A DNA stretch of 64,000 nucleotides from Paracentrotus lividus. Lineage: Eukaryota > Echinodermata > Echinoidea > Camarodonta > Echinidae. The first letter of the stretch is position 1, and every line of letters starts with the position of its first letter. A program made the position numbers and the translations under genes. The stretch spans positions 36,430,248 to 36,494,247 of the forward strand of contig CALNVZ010000641.1 of NCBI GenBank assembly GCA_940671915.1. The letters are read 5' to 3'. Under the pieces are notes generated by a model that saw only the letters and a program-made list of their open reading frames with translations, searched no databases and was not told the origin of the DNA. Positions 34,786 through 47,500 of the stretch are shown in pieces.

Positions 34786-34867
34786 ATAGAGAACACTATC
34801 AAATGCTGTTTGAATTCACATACTGTTTACTTTTCTTGTGCAAAAGTAGTGGAGTCATCAAAATCAG

Positions 34868-35102
34868 TACCCTGTGACATAAAGCCTTACGATGGGTAAA
34901 AGGTTACAATTAATTTTATTTTGGTAACCTCATTTGGAGTGCAAGTATAGTCATGGATTAGGTTAAGATCAAGATTAGGGTTAGGGCTAGGGTTAGGATT
35001 AAGATCATCAACTTTGGGGCACCCTGTCCATGATGTTGCTACCGAGATGAAATTGATCGTAACTTTTTATCCATCATAAGTCTTTATGTTACATACAGGG
35101 CA
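34868..35102. mobile_element. MITE containing an interstitial telomere-like stretch
   Basis: Left ccctgtgacataaagcctta, cgatgggtaaaaggttacaa pairs with right gtaactttttatccatcata, agtctttatgttacatacag. In the middle, 34975-34998 reads attagggttagggctagggt, i.e. about three TTAGGG-like units. Confidence 0.75.
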
Positions 35103-35104
35103 CA

Positions 35105-35200
35105 GAACTGTAATAATAATGATAATATTAATGGTGGCCTCTTATATAGCGCTCAGGTCCGTCATGCATGATGCTCATGGCGCTTTACAAAGAATGTTTT
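35105..35200 (+). repeat. taa-microsatellite plus tatagcgc...gcgctttacaa repeat end
   Basis: ataataatgataatattaat is followed by tatatagcgctcaggtccgt and then ggcgctttacaaag. The same structure occurs at 51608-51700. It resembles the ends of interspersed repeats common in marine invertebrates; the class is not certain. Confidence 0.55.
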
Positions 35201-35860
35201 TACACATTATTACCCGGTCATAGCTGACCAGCATTGGTGACCAGAATGTTTGTGAAAGTGTAGATCAAGAAAAGTGAAATTGACTAGCATTCTCTACTTC
35301 TTAAACTCCATGATCGTATTCTTTACAAGGGCGATTCCAGACCTTTACTATCTCTTGCCCAGACATTGCACACTTAATTTTGTTTTCTTTCTTTTAATGT
35401 TGTGCCCCCCCCCCCCCCCCCCCCCCCCAGCCCCGGATCTGATAACAAAGTATGTGCGGCAACCAATTTTTCTATGGATTCAACCTTTGGTAAATGCACG
35501 TTTGACTAGGGTTTGATCCCAAATTACTTATAAAGCTTGAAATGAAAATTGATATGTATGGCAATGTGAAGTCAACTCACAATATGGAAAAGTTATAGAC
35601 TTTTCCTTCGAGGAAATTGCATTAATATGTATATTTATTTTTTAATGTGAAGAGTGTAAAAGGTCACATCTCCAAATTTGAGGAAAAAGTATATTTTTAT
35701 CAAATTTGTTGATTATTCTTGCTAATTTACAATGCAATTACTAGAGTATGTGTATTAGTCAGATGTTATATGAAATATAGTTTAGGTAGGTAGAGAGTTC
35801 TTATATATTATGCCTTGATAAAAATTTGGAACAATTATAATAGGATTAATTGAAATATAC

Positions 35861-37690
35861 CAGGGCGCGACAAACCCGCTTGCCCGCTTGCCCGGGGCAA
35901 GTGAAAACAGCGGGCGGGCAAGCAAAGTTCAAACACGCCGATCGGGCCAGCGATAATTTCCAGCACAGTGCAACACGAGCGTGTTGAAGGCGCATTTGCA
36001 GCCAGCCCCAGCGGCCCAGGCAATCGTCGGTGCTGGGTATCAGCATCAACGATTTCCCAATAACATTTCACCTCAAAAAAACAATAAAAGAGGTGTTTAT
36101 AAACACAGACTAGACAAAAAAATTACACAGGGCTCTTCTACTGTAGAAAACATTACCTTACAATTGAAATGAAATCCCTAAAACTTGTGAAATAAGCCAA
36201 TTTGTTATTCTAAACATCTCGCCGATCTGCACTGCAGGGGGCGTTTCACGAAACCATGGACAAGTTAGTCATATCTTTATCCACCAACCACGTAGTTAGC
36301 TCCAATCTTACTAAGTCGGTTACACAAAGCTCTTCCAAGCTCGACAATTTGTAATATCGATATTATCGGAGATGATGTCATCGAGTAATACCTTTAATCA
36401 CGGTTTCGTTGATATTTAGACATTGTGGTTTAGCAAAATTTTCAATATTATCGAAATTGAAGTGATAAAATCGGTCAATAACAGTATGAAAGCTCATAAA
36501 ATTATGTATAATTTATATAATATGAATTAAAACGCACAATGTTTCTTACTGCATATATTTAGAAGGTTCAATCATGAAATTAATAAGACCACGTCAGAAC
36601 ATGAGATGGTACCCCCGGATGCGCTAATTTCATAGTTTCGTAAATCAGACTATAAAAAGTACGCTAGCTGAAATGGAGCTAGATTGAGTTTTTTCCTAAA
36701 TTTTCTGTTTGCTCACAAAAGGAATTAATAGTGCATTGTAATTTAAAAAGAAATCTATTCAAAATTATTAATTTTGGGACTAAGTATCGATTTTAATACA
36801 ACGTAGTCTCTGCGGGTCTCTTTATGTAGCTTTATGGTATGCTAAATAATGCTTTTGCAATTTATTCAATATTGTTTCTTGATTGGATATATTACGAGAT
36901 ATTATTTCTTTATTGGATATAAAAATCACTAATTTTAACAACCATTTATTTCTAGATATTAGACCAAATATCTGAGGTTGCCACATTTTGTATGAACAAA
37001 ATATAAGAAAATCGAGATTGTCGCGGCAAATACAATTCGCCCAAAACCGATCGTTTGCCTAAATTGCGTTTGATGACGTATCAGCGCTCTCCAAAAGATA
37101 TGACAGGTCCGGAGCTGTCATAAGTAATAGTCAGCTTGTTGTCCTCGATCTTGTCAGAGGGGCGCTTCGTGGAACCCGCCTCTGGACAAGTTGCTGACTA
37201 TCTCCGATTTAGTCAAGAAGTTAGACTTATGACGGTTTCGTGAAACGCCCCCCAGAGCTTCCCGATGTATGGTGCTAGTCTTAACATACAGACTCATATG
37301 TAATATTTACAGATGAGAAATATTAAAATCAGGATATATTTTCTTCTTACCTTTTTGTTAATGTTCATTTCAATGCTATTTTTTTGCTTGTTACATTATA
37401 AATAAATGATAATTTGCATGAAAATTATTTCACTATTTTTTTAATTTAATATTTTTTTAATAAATTTTTTTTTTTTTTTTTTTTTTAGATCAAAATTTAG
37501 TGGTGCTTTTGTCTTTTAGGCTCTTTTGTTCGTGGACATTTATGAGATGATATTGCTACTAAAAAAATATCTTTAAACAAAAGAAATGAAAATAAAATTT
37601 GGGCAAGTGTTTTCCTCTCGGCAAGGCAAAAAAAAATTTCACTTGCCCAACAGGGCAAGTAAAAATAATTTTTTGTAGCGGCCTGTATAC
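35861..37690. mobile_element. Element with gcttgcccggggcaagtg ends, split by a nested MITE
   Basis: The left end has cagggcgcgacaaacccgct followed by repeated gcttgcccg and ggcaagtgaaaacagcgggc; the right end (37595-37690) has ggcaaggcaaaaaaaaattt, cacttgcccaacagggcaag and tgtagcggcctg. Inner sequence on either side of 36236-37253 is the body of this element. GC-rich left end stands out from the flanks. Confidence 0.6.
36236..37253. mobile_element. 1 kb TIR element nested in 35861-37690
   Basis: Left end gggggcgtttcacgaaacca and right end cggtttcgtgaaacgccccc are inverted copies, with ttagacttatga next to the right end as in the short MITEs of the IP6K introns. The middle is AT-rich. Near the right end, agtcagcttgttgtcctc and ggacaagttgctgact form a secondary hairpin (37130-37205). 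Confidence 0.75.
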
Positions 37691-37999
37691 AATCATGCCT
37701 TTAAACATGTACATGTAGTTTAAGAATCATGAAATAGTGAATATATATTGGTGTGTTGACATGCGTATATACAGCCGGAGCTCTAATCGTCTTAACACAA
37801 GACATACATCTATATCAGCCTCACTCCACCCAGGTGCAGTAAATGGTTGCTAGTATAGTGAGAATCTTGAATGTACCAATGCAGTACCTTCATACATCAT
37901 GTGTTTATAGATAAGAAAATAGATGTGGGGAGATATAAAGTGCATTATATTATATGACAGTATATTATTACATGTTTACCATAAAGGTTAATACAGTTC

Positions 38000-38221
38000 A
38001 GGGCCCTGTTGCATAAACCTTGGCATGATGGTAACTGCCACGATATCATTGCTTATTGGCCAGTCAAATTTATGATACCATGGTAGTTTTTTTTTTATGT
38101 TTGTCTTTGTTTTTGTTTTTTAATTATGTGTTTTATTAAATCAAAGAAAATCAAGATATGATATTCAGGTCATGAAAGAATATAGGTATGATAATGACTA
38201 TTGATTTCATGCAACAGGGCT
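38000..38221. mobile_element. MITE with ends agggccctgttgcat
   Basis: Left agggccctgttgcataaacc pairs with right tttcatgcaacagggct. Roughly 220 bp; no ORF. Confidence 0.65.
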
Positions 38222-38817
38222 ATGAAAATTGAAAATATGGGATTTCTTGCACTATGGCATAAAAAAAACATGAGTCTTTCGATTATGTAATAGGTGGCCT
38301 TTGGTTAGAAAAATGGCATTTGTAAAAGTCTGAAATGTTATTTATGAAGAAGTCTCTCCAGTGCAAGAAAGGTGTTAGTACTGCTGTAAATGAAGAGCTA
38401 ACATCCTTCTTGGCGCTGAATAAATGTATTGTTATTAACAGAGAAGTTGCCAAATCAGTAACAGAAAGGCATTATGACACAGTTCACTAATTATGAGATA
38501 TAACAGCCTTTTGGCACGCAACGAATGAATATGTTATTTGGAAAATTGTCTATTAATTGTCAGAGGATGTCGTCACTGAAATTATTTGATGCCTTTTTTG
38601 TCTCTTAACTAATGAATTATTTAGTGTGTTTACAAGGAATTTATTCTCGTAGTTTTGTGTCTGTAATCCAGTTCATGTACACCACCAATCTGCAAAATTA
38701 CTGCTAATGTTGCTGCTACATGTACTTTACAGACAGCTTACCGATATGGCGGTCATGCCAGTGTGTATCAGTGGGTGTCAATAGTGCAGTTCTAATTAGT
38801 GAGGTTGAGGAGTACCA

Positions 38818-39410
38818 TTTAAAGGGGAATTATCCCCTCAGAGAAATTTAGCTTCAGTAAATGGAGACAAACCCCCAAAACATATTGGGAAAGTTTCAGA
38901 AAAATCAGGCAATGAATAAGAGAGATATGAATTTTTAGATTTTGAGATCACTAATGATATGGAGATCCTCCAATTGGCAACACGACCATAATGTGTGATG
39001 CAATGCAGGGAGATCTTTCCCATATCTATTGTACACATTGTACTAAAATCCTCTTTTTTCTTGATTCTAAAGGGAGAATAAAGAATCTTTTTATGGGATG
39101 ACTTGTAAATATATGAAAGTCATAATATATCATGAAAAGAAAAGCTGTTCTATCATTAGAATGAAAATAAAGAGACATTTTGAATAGTTTTTGTGCATAC
39201 CATTATGGGGAGTTCTCCCTTTGTGACATCACAAATGGTGACCGCGTTGCCAATGGGAGATTTCCTATGTCATTAGAGATCTCAATATTCAAATACGCAT
39301 AACTTTCTTATCATTTATCCGATTTTCACCAAATCTTCACTAATGTGCTTATTTGATTTTTCTGCATCCACAGTAAGCCAACTATCTACAAAGGGACAAT
39401 TCTCCTTTAA
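38818..39410. mobile_element. TTAA-type MITE, ttaaaggggaattatccc ends
   Basis: Left tttaaaggggaattatcccc pairs with right aagggacaattctcctttaa; internally, ttagattttgagatcactaatga pairs with tcattagagatctcaatatt and ctccaattggcaac with gttgccaatgggag. Of the same general type as 43836-44360 and 57726-59256. Confidence 0.75.
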
Positions 39411-40300
39411 GGTTTATTTATTTGCTCTTTTGGTTAAAGCACACCCGTACATTTCCAACTATGGCAATAGTGCATTATCATTCTTGTAATGTTAATTTTG
39501 CAGATATCATAACTGTAACACTAATGTTGTGGCTTTGCTGATGAAAGCTTACCCATACTTAAATATGGCAATATTATATTATCATTACAATCTTTTATGG
39601 CATAGATGAGCAGGGCTTATAGCTTATGATAAAATGCTTACAGAAGAACTTACTTATGATGAACTGTCAATGCAATGTGAAACTTATTGGAATTGCTGCT
39701 TTTATTTAGATACCAAATTATGGCCGGTACTCTTGAAGGGTTACTCAAAGTTATTAGGCCTACTTGATATGTATTTAGTAGGCCTTTCTTTCTTATCTAA
39801 CAATAGGGTGACGTATTTAGTAGGCCTACTAACTTTAGTCAATCTTCGAGAATACCGCCCTAAGATAGAGGTTGTCTTTTGGCATTCATAGGCAGTTGTA
39901 CTCCATCAATGTACCAGGTACAGTCTAAGCCTGGTAGAATTTTAGCCAAACTTTTGAGTATATCCAGGTGTATTATGAATAATGATGATGTTGTGAGAGC
40001 ATATAATGCTTTATACTATCTCAGGTATTTGTGGTTTTTCTTGAATTGGTCGAGCAATCTGATCACGGTAATTAAAGAGAACTAATATGTGTATTCTATG
40101 GGATATGGGGTTTTCTACTTCTTCTAATGGGTAATGTAAAATGTATTAATGTTTATTATTTTCGACCCTATGGGGTTTATAGAGGTTGAGTTTATCAGTA
40201 CTTTTTCTTGAATTTGCTTTTCAATAAATCTTTTCAAATAAATAGAAAAATAGATATGTTGTATGTTTTTTGTTTTTGTTTTTGTTTTTTTTTACTAGTG
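39411..40300. other. Non-coding stretch before the ATC microsatellite
   Basis: No exon is recognised. Short ORFs at 39634-39891 and 39879-40085 have no recognisable family and no splice or start support. Confidence 0.4.
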
Positions 40301-40511
40301 TTATGATGATGATTCTGATTTCATCATTATCACCATAATTATCTTCACAATCGCCACCTTCATTATTATCATTGTCATTGCCATCACCACCCTCACCATA
40401 AGCATCATAATCATCATCAATTTATTATTCATCATCATCATCATCATCACCTTCATCATCATTATCACCATCATCATTATCATCATCATCATCATCATCA
40501 TAATCATCACC

Positions 40512-40543
<32 letters not shown>

Positions 40544-40550
40544 CATCACC

Positions 40551-40606
<56 letters not shown>

Positions 40607-40760
40607 TATCATAATCATCATCACCCTCACCATCATCATCACCATCATCACCACAATATGTCATCATAATCATCATCGTCATCATCATCATCATCACCAC
40701 AATGTCATCATCATCATCATCATCATCATCACCACCACAATGTCATCATCATCATCATCG

Positions 40761-40791
<31 letters not shown>

Positions 40792-40860
40792 TATCACCCT
40801 CACCATAATCATCATCACCACAAGCATCACCACTATCACATTCATCTTCATCTTTATCTT
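40300..40860. repeat. Long ATC/CAT microsatellite, about 560 bp
   Basis: Nearly uninterrupted ATC repeats with ACC, ATT and GTC variants. The Met-rich and Asp-rich ORFs on the minus strand are translations of the repeat. It lies about 0.7 kb before the RETREG start. Confidence 0.95.
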
Positions 40861-41278
40861 GTGTTATAGTGATTTGGCTTTCAATTTAATTCAAACTAAA
40901 ATGAAAACAAAACAAAAATGGTAATTCTGAAGAAAAAAGAGGAAGATATGGTGAAAATAGAATAAAGAAGAAGATTAGAAATAGAAAGGGGGATATAGGG
41001 GAGAAGGAGAATATGATGATGGATATAGAAGTGAGTGCATGTGCATATATGAGAAAGAGGTGGGGATGGGGAGTGATGTAGAGAGAAAAGAGATGGGTAA
41101 TAGCAATAATTTAAGTGACCGATATGAATGTGATGCGATAAGGACTGGGAAAAAAAAGGAGGAAAGAAAAAAATCTATTAGATTTTCAAGAATGACAGAC
41201 TAAGAATGCCTAAATACATGTATTTGAATGAACAGACGATCGAAGCTAGAGAGTGGGAAACAATTGTTTCTTGTTTGT

Positions 41279-41279
<1 letters not shown>

Positions 41280-41322
<43 letters not shown>

Positions 41323-41402
41323 TTTTGTTTGTTTGTTTGTTTTTTTAGCTCCGTAATAGTGTGTTTTTTTTTGTTTTTTTTGTTTTTGTTTTTTTTTTTA
41401 AA
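41280..41402. repeat. T-rich tract upstream of RETREG
   Basis: Forty-odd consecutive T residues followed by TTTG repeats and further T runs. Assembly length here is likely imprecise. It sits about 120 bp upstream of the RETREG coding start. Confidence 0.9.
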
Positions 41403-41477
41403 ACACTTTCACCCCTCAAGAAGATTATAATATCACCCCTCAAAAGTTTCTACAATCATGAATGGACGAGTCTTTTG

Positions 41478-41485
41478 TGACGTCA
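41478..41485. promoter_or_regulatory. Perfect CRE palindrome TGACGTCA upstream of RETREG
   Basis: The 8-base site ends 38 bp before the RETREG ATG (41524), in a short unique stretch after the T-rich tract. It matches the consensus for CREB/ATF bZIP factors. Use is inferred from position; the transcription start is not known. Confidence 0.4.
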
Positions 41486-41523
41486 TATCATAACAAACCA
41501 AAAAGAAAATATTAAATGGCAAG

Positions 41524-44500
41524 ATGGACGGCGATGAGGCGAAAGCGGTCATTTCTTCGATTCCTTGTGCTCTTCCTGATGATAAAATGAAGGAATTGGA
41601 GAGAGAAGCTATTATAAGAGCAAGAGAGGAACGTTTAAGGAGTATTCTGAGCCCGGTAGAAGGTCTGGTGATGAATATACAGAGCCTTTTGGTGTGGGAA
41701 AATACGCAACCCAGTGCCGTCTTGTTCGTGTGTGTGAATGTCGTATTCTGGTGAGTTGCAAAAAACAGTCACAGGTGCATGTGCATGTGCATGCAATGCG
41801 GAACTCGATTATCATCATTGATCATCACTCAGTGTCAAAATATGGTGTGTGACTGTGTCTGTGAGTGCATGAGTAGCCTAAACCGAATGACAATCACAAT
41901 GTGTATGGAATACCCTGTGTATTAAATTGTGTATGTGATTGAGGGTCGCCTTATCATGTATCTCCTTTTTCAAACAGATAATGCGAGTATGATTGCTATT
42001 AATTTCATTCACACTTTCCATTTACTACGACCGGCCTGTTTCATGGCAGGGTTCCAGGGCTAAATTTCCATGATCATGAGACAATAAGTCAATATTGAAG
42101 CCATGCAAAACCTAAAATTAAGAAAAAATAAAAGCGGCATTTTTACACAACGAACGTCTATGGACTTGTGCGTACAGAGGACATGTTGGGCGCTCTCTGA
42201 TCGGCTATAGCGTGAAGTTCCTCCAGGGGGTTGTTACACAAATAGTTAAGTAGACTTAAAAATCGCACTTAAATCGTTAGTTTTGTGCGTTATATTAGGC
42301 ATCACCTCATTGGATTGACCATGCTCATGGGATGCACGCCATTGTAAAAACTATCAATTAAATTGCGCGTTATAAAACAAGATGCGCGTAGAAGTTAAGT
42401 GCGACTTTAAGTCTACTCAACTCTTTGTGAAACACCACCTGGTTGCGATGACTGAAGTGCGTTGACCGTAACTGAACAACGAGATTCAGCTGTTTTTCGA
42501 AAGAATGCTTTATCGTGCGTGCTGTCAATCATAACCAATCAATGCGGAGACCAAAAAAAAACTTAAGTACTATGTTGACCAAATGCTATATGACTTCAGA
42601 ATGACACAGAAAATGAACTTCAACTAATCGAATGGTGCAACTCACAGATTTTGAAATAAAACGGAATGAAAATAAGAAACTACCTACCAAAAGAGTGACG
42701 AGTCTGATTTTTTGGCTTGAGTATCACAGACTTCCGGAGACCATGAATGCAGCGTAAGCAAATGAGACATTCATATAGTTTTCATGCATAATCATGAAGT
42801 TGAATTTCATTGTTTTCTACCCAACAATCTAATGATTGTAGCTTGAAAAAAAACTTTCGATTCAGCAAAACTGATGTAATCTTGGGGTGCTTCCATTTCT
42901 TCTCCTTGTCAGTTGGTAAATTCTTACTCTCTCTGTTTAACTTCCACGCTTTCCTTACTCTCTCTTTGTACTTTGTATTCTGCGCTCGACCATTTCTTCC
43001 TCTCCTACCAATGTCTCTAGTTTTTTTACTACATTGCCCTCACTCTCTCATTAAACCCATTAACTATCTCTCCGATCTCTTATATTGTTTCTCTTCTGTT
43101 TTCTGTATATCTTTTTTCTTCTTCTGCTATAATTTCAAAGGGTTTGCGCCGTACCTACTCGAAACTTAACTCTCTAAGCACGTTATGGGATTCGTGAAGG
43201 ATATTATATGTTCAAGAAATTCTGGAATACGTGTCAAGCGAAACTGCATGATGATTTTGATGGGGACTTGTATTTAAAAGTCTATGCTGAAATTCACTTC
43301 TTATTTCATGTTACGCTTTAATAAGGAACATTTCAACGATTTGATCATTGTCAACAATGGATGAAGCTTTACTGACAGTTCTCCTGTACAGCGTCTTATA
43401 TTTACAGGCATTGGTATTTTTGGCCTATAAATTTATATTTGCCAAGGTTTACTTTAACTAGTAGAATCTTGACTCAAGACAAAGCACATTGATAGTAAGA
43501 AAATAAGAGAGAGGAGAAAGGGGGGGTGGGGAGAGGAAAAAAAGTTGAAGCAGAGTATACATAGACCTGAAAACCTAAATAGATTTCATGAAAGTGTTGT
43601 AGGTTAAAGGTACAGTGTGAATAAGACATCAGTGGATAGATTTAAAATGGGGGGGGGGGGGGGTCACCAGGCACGATAGAGGGGCATTAACAAAATCAAT
43701 GAGGAGTTTAAAATTATAGGGAGTGCGCGTCCCCTGTGCCCCACCTGGATCCCCCCTGCTCAAGTTTGTTCATAGAATTGTAAACAAAGTTGCTTTTTAG
43801 TATCTGTGGACTGTAGTGTTTATAGTTAAGCATCTTATAAGGGGAAGTTCACCCTGGATTTATTGATCTTAAAAAATGAAGAAAAATAATAGAAAATATT
43901 AGTGAAAGTTTGAAGAAAATCGACCAAAAAATAGCGAGTTAGAATATTTAAAGTTTTGAGTGTGTGACGTCCACGTGCGAGGAGCTCTCGCCATGTGTTG
44001 TGTGTATGTAAATTCCATAAATTTGTCTTTTGTCATGGTTCTTGATAAAGAAATTGGGTCAATTTGATATTAGTTCATGTTATATGAAACATATTGTGTG
44101 ATGATATATCACCCGCGATAGGTGACAAATTTAATTTCTTTGGAAAAAAATGACATTTTATGGAATTTACACTGCATAACACATGGAGATCCTGCTGCAT
44201 GTGAACGTACATCAGCGAATCACACTTTTCTTGATATATTTCATAATGTTCATCATTTTGCTCGCTAGTTTCGTTTTCTCCAAACCTTCACTAATATTTT
44301 TATTTTATTTTTCTTCATTTTTTAAGACCAAGAAAATTCCAGGGTGAACTTCCCCTTTAATATTCCTGACTCAAGTTGTTATGATTTATATTTGTGGAGA
44401 GAGAGAGGAAGTGATGTGCATACTAGGAATAGACTTGCTAACTGTGAACTGCAAAATAGACTGGAATATTTCCATGAAATCTGATACATTTTGTAAGTTG

Positions 44501-47500
44501 TCAAGTTGTCAACGAAATTATAAACAAATTTTCTTGTAGTATCTCTGGCCTGTAGGCCCCTACAGAGATCTTGTATTTTGAAGTGAGTTGTTATGATTTA
44601 ATTTTCAACCTTTGAGAAAGGAAATCACATGGTAAGAGATAACCAGCTGACTCATAATAACATGAGCTTCCTGGCTGATTTAGTTTAGTTCTTTCTGTGG
44701 CTTCATCAATCTAAATATAGAGACGATAGAGTTGAAGTAATCTCCATGATTAAAGCATTTGAATTGACGTAATATCTCAGGATGTAAACTAGGTATTAAT
44801 TTGGAGTCTTCATGTACACTGGGGGAGGGGTGTAAACGGGTCTTTGTTTTTGTTTGATTCGTTTTGTTTTTGTTTGTTTTTTGTTTTTGATAAAATAAAC
44901 CCAAGCTTCATTTAGTTTGTATATTAATTGTGTTCTGAAATTACACATAGAAAGGGAGGGTGTAGTTTTGTGGAGATACATTGAATGTACATGTGTACAT
45001 GTAAGACAGGATAGTACATGTATGTTGTGTAATCGTTATTTTCACAATTTGGGTTCCTTCTGTGATCAATTCTTATGTATTTACATAACTTTGACATGAC
45101 TGTAAAACCACAAACATTCATGAAATGTAACTTTACTTGCCTCGTTGTGAGAATCAAAATGCGTAACCACTTTTCAGTTTTATTTCTTTTTCAATCGATT
45201 ACTTTGTAATACAAAGTGTATGTTTGTTCAAACATGGATAATAGAATTCCTATAATTTGAAGGTTCAGTAGATGCATTGTACAGTATGTATGTTTGGCAT
45301 TTTCAATGTAATGTTATCATGATTAGCAAATAAAGAAATCTATTGTTGTCACATCATAAGTAGGACTCTATGTTGAACTTTTCTTCAAATAAATATTGGC
45401 ACCCTGCCAAGTATTATTACACCAATAAAATTGATCACTGTTATTACAGGGAATTGTGTTCCCTGGTTATTGTAGGATAATGTAGTAGGCCCAGGGAAAG
45501 TAGTAGGAAGCCTGTGTGGTAGCCCAGGTACTTGTTGTCAATGCAAAATGTAAAGACAGGATTTTGTACAATAACAAAAATATCTTTCAATCCTGTACAT
45601 GTACATTTTACTACGATGTATGTTTTGTATCTTTGTTTACCATTTTCCAAGCGAGTGAGCATGTGGAGTTCTGACTTGTGTGTGTTGTGTACATTTTGTA
45701 GAGTGTGTGTGGGTGGTTTAGGTGTGTCTTCAAATGTGTTGGTTAGTCTCAGTTGCAGACTTCATGAGGTAACATACAGGTGTACATGTGCATTTATTTC
45801 AGTAGGCCTACATGTATACATTACATTCCTTTGTATGATTTCCAGTTTCATTCAAACCTGAAATGTAATTTAAAAATCATCAAATTTATACAATTGTGTG
45901 TGGATGCACAGGTGCAAAGAATTTTCTTTATATTCTTGTAAATTACTGTGCGATGATTTTTAATTGTACAGATCTTAAGGTGTGTTCAATGTCCAGTTTC
46001 AAATTTATATGCCAACATGAATCATGATACAAAACACAATTACAAGACACAAACGCGATGAGCAGTGCACCGTTCAGTGTCAAAAATTTAAAGCCGATTA
46101 TATTTCCATCGTCTTTAAATTCCCCGCTCTCAAAAAACAAACATATTCTCCTTTTTTTACTTGCACCGGAAGCTTCCATTGCAAAGGCACATTTAAACGC
46201 GTTTGAAAACTCAGTCCTGTTCAGTGTCGCATTTCATTGCAATCGCGATGCTCAAGGTCGTAAAATTGAAGCTGATTGTGTTTCAAAACGCATCTTTTTC
46301 GGCGTTTAAATTTTCCTCCGAATCGATATTTGAAACATGTTAACTTTTATGACCGGGGATGGGGGACAATGAACACACACTTTGTTTCTCTTTATATCAG
46401 CGTTTTGTATCATGATTCATGTTGGCGTATAAATTTGAAACTGGACATTGAACACACTCTTACTGTCGTCTGAAAGTCGCTCCATAACCAATTGAAAATA
46501 ACAATAATCAGACATTAGTAACAGAAAAACAGGCAGGCAACTCATGTAGATTCTCTGATTAGAGACTTTTGTAAACTGATTGAATTATAATCAAAATTTT
46601 GGTGATTAGTCTTTTACTTAATCTTTTATCCTAATGTGAATGTGGAGAAGTCTTGAAAATTTGTTATTTTTAAATAAACACTTACATGTATGCCAGGAAA
46701 TTAGACTAGTTAAACTGTTGAACTTTTTTCTTCTCCTGTTATTTACCTTTTCTTGTCAGAATGAACACAGCCATAAAGAACTGTGTTTATCTGGACTACA
46801 ATGAGCAATGCTCATTTACATCTAACTGCTCACTCTTTGTTGATATTCTCTCTAGGTTATCTAATACCATAATACAGTGTGATGCAATTAAGGCTCTTGA
46901 GGAATGATAACCCTGTGCTTATTTACATATAACTGCAGATGCACTGAGTCATTACAGATTGTAGTAATTCTCTACTTTATAGAAACTGTTTTATACAGGC
47001 AAAGGATGAACAATTTGTTGTGTTTACAATATAAGAGCTACCCATCCCTTATGTTCTGACCAACAAATAAGTTATAATTCTACAGCCTCAAAACCATCTC
47101 TCTTTTTTTTTTGTACACAAATGTTGGGAGAATTATTTGTTTTACTCTCAACGCTTAAAAACTAAAGGAGGATATAAGTTCATTAACATGACCGCAAGTA
47201 CAAATAATTAAGATAAAGAATTTACTGATCTACTTTTGAAAAGGTAAAGACATTGCAAATTATGATCTCTTTTATTTCTACAGACAAGTGTTTTTAATTT
47301 GTTTTCAGCTGTAGGCCTTGGAATATACCTGTAATACCAAACTATAATGATATCTTTGCAGATATCAAGTTTTCTGTTAATAATGTTGACAACAAATTAG
47401 CCAAGTATTATGAGCAATCATATCTTTAATATGGAGCAATATATGTATACATATTGAAATTTAAACCCAACAAACAACCCAGCTGTGTTAGTAATCAAGG

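Noticed and set aside
34970-35000. True telomere or chromosome-end sequence
   Set aside because: Only about three imperfect units lie inside a MITE, far from any sequence end.
40301-40700. Met-rich and Asp-rich minus-strand ORFs of 117 and 91 codons
   Set aside because: Translation of an ATC microsatellite in two frames.
42810-43169. 119-codon Leu/Phe/Ser-rich ORF in RETREG intron 1
   Set aside because: Pyrimidine-rich intronic DNA gives hydrophobic translations; no start context, domain or splice support.
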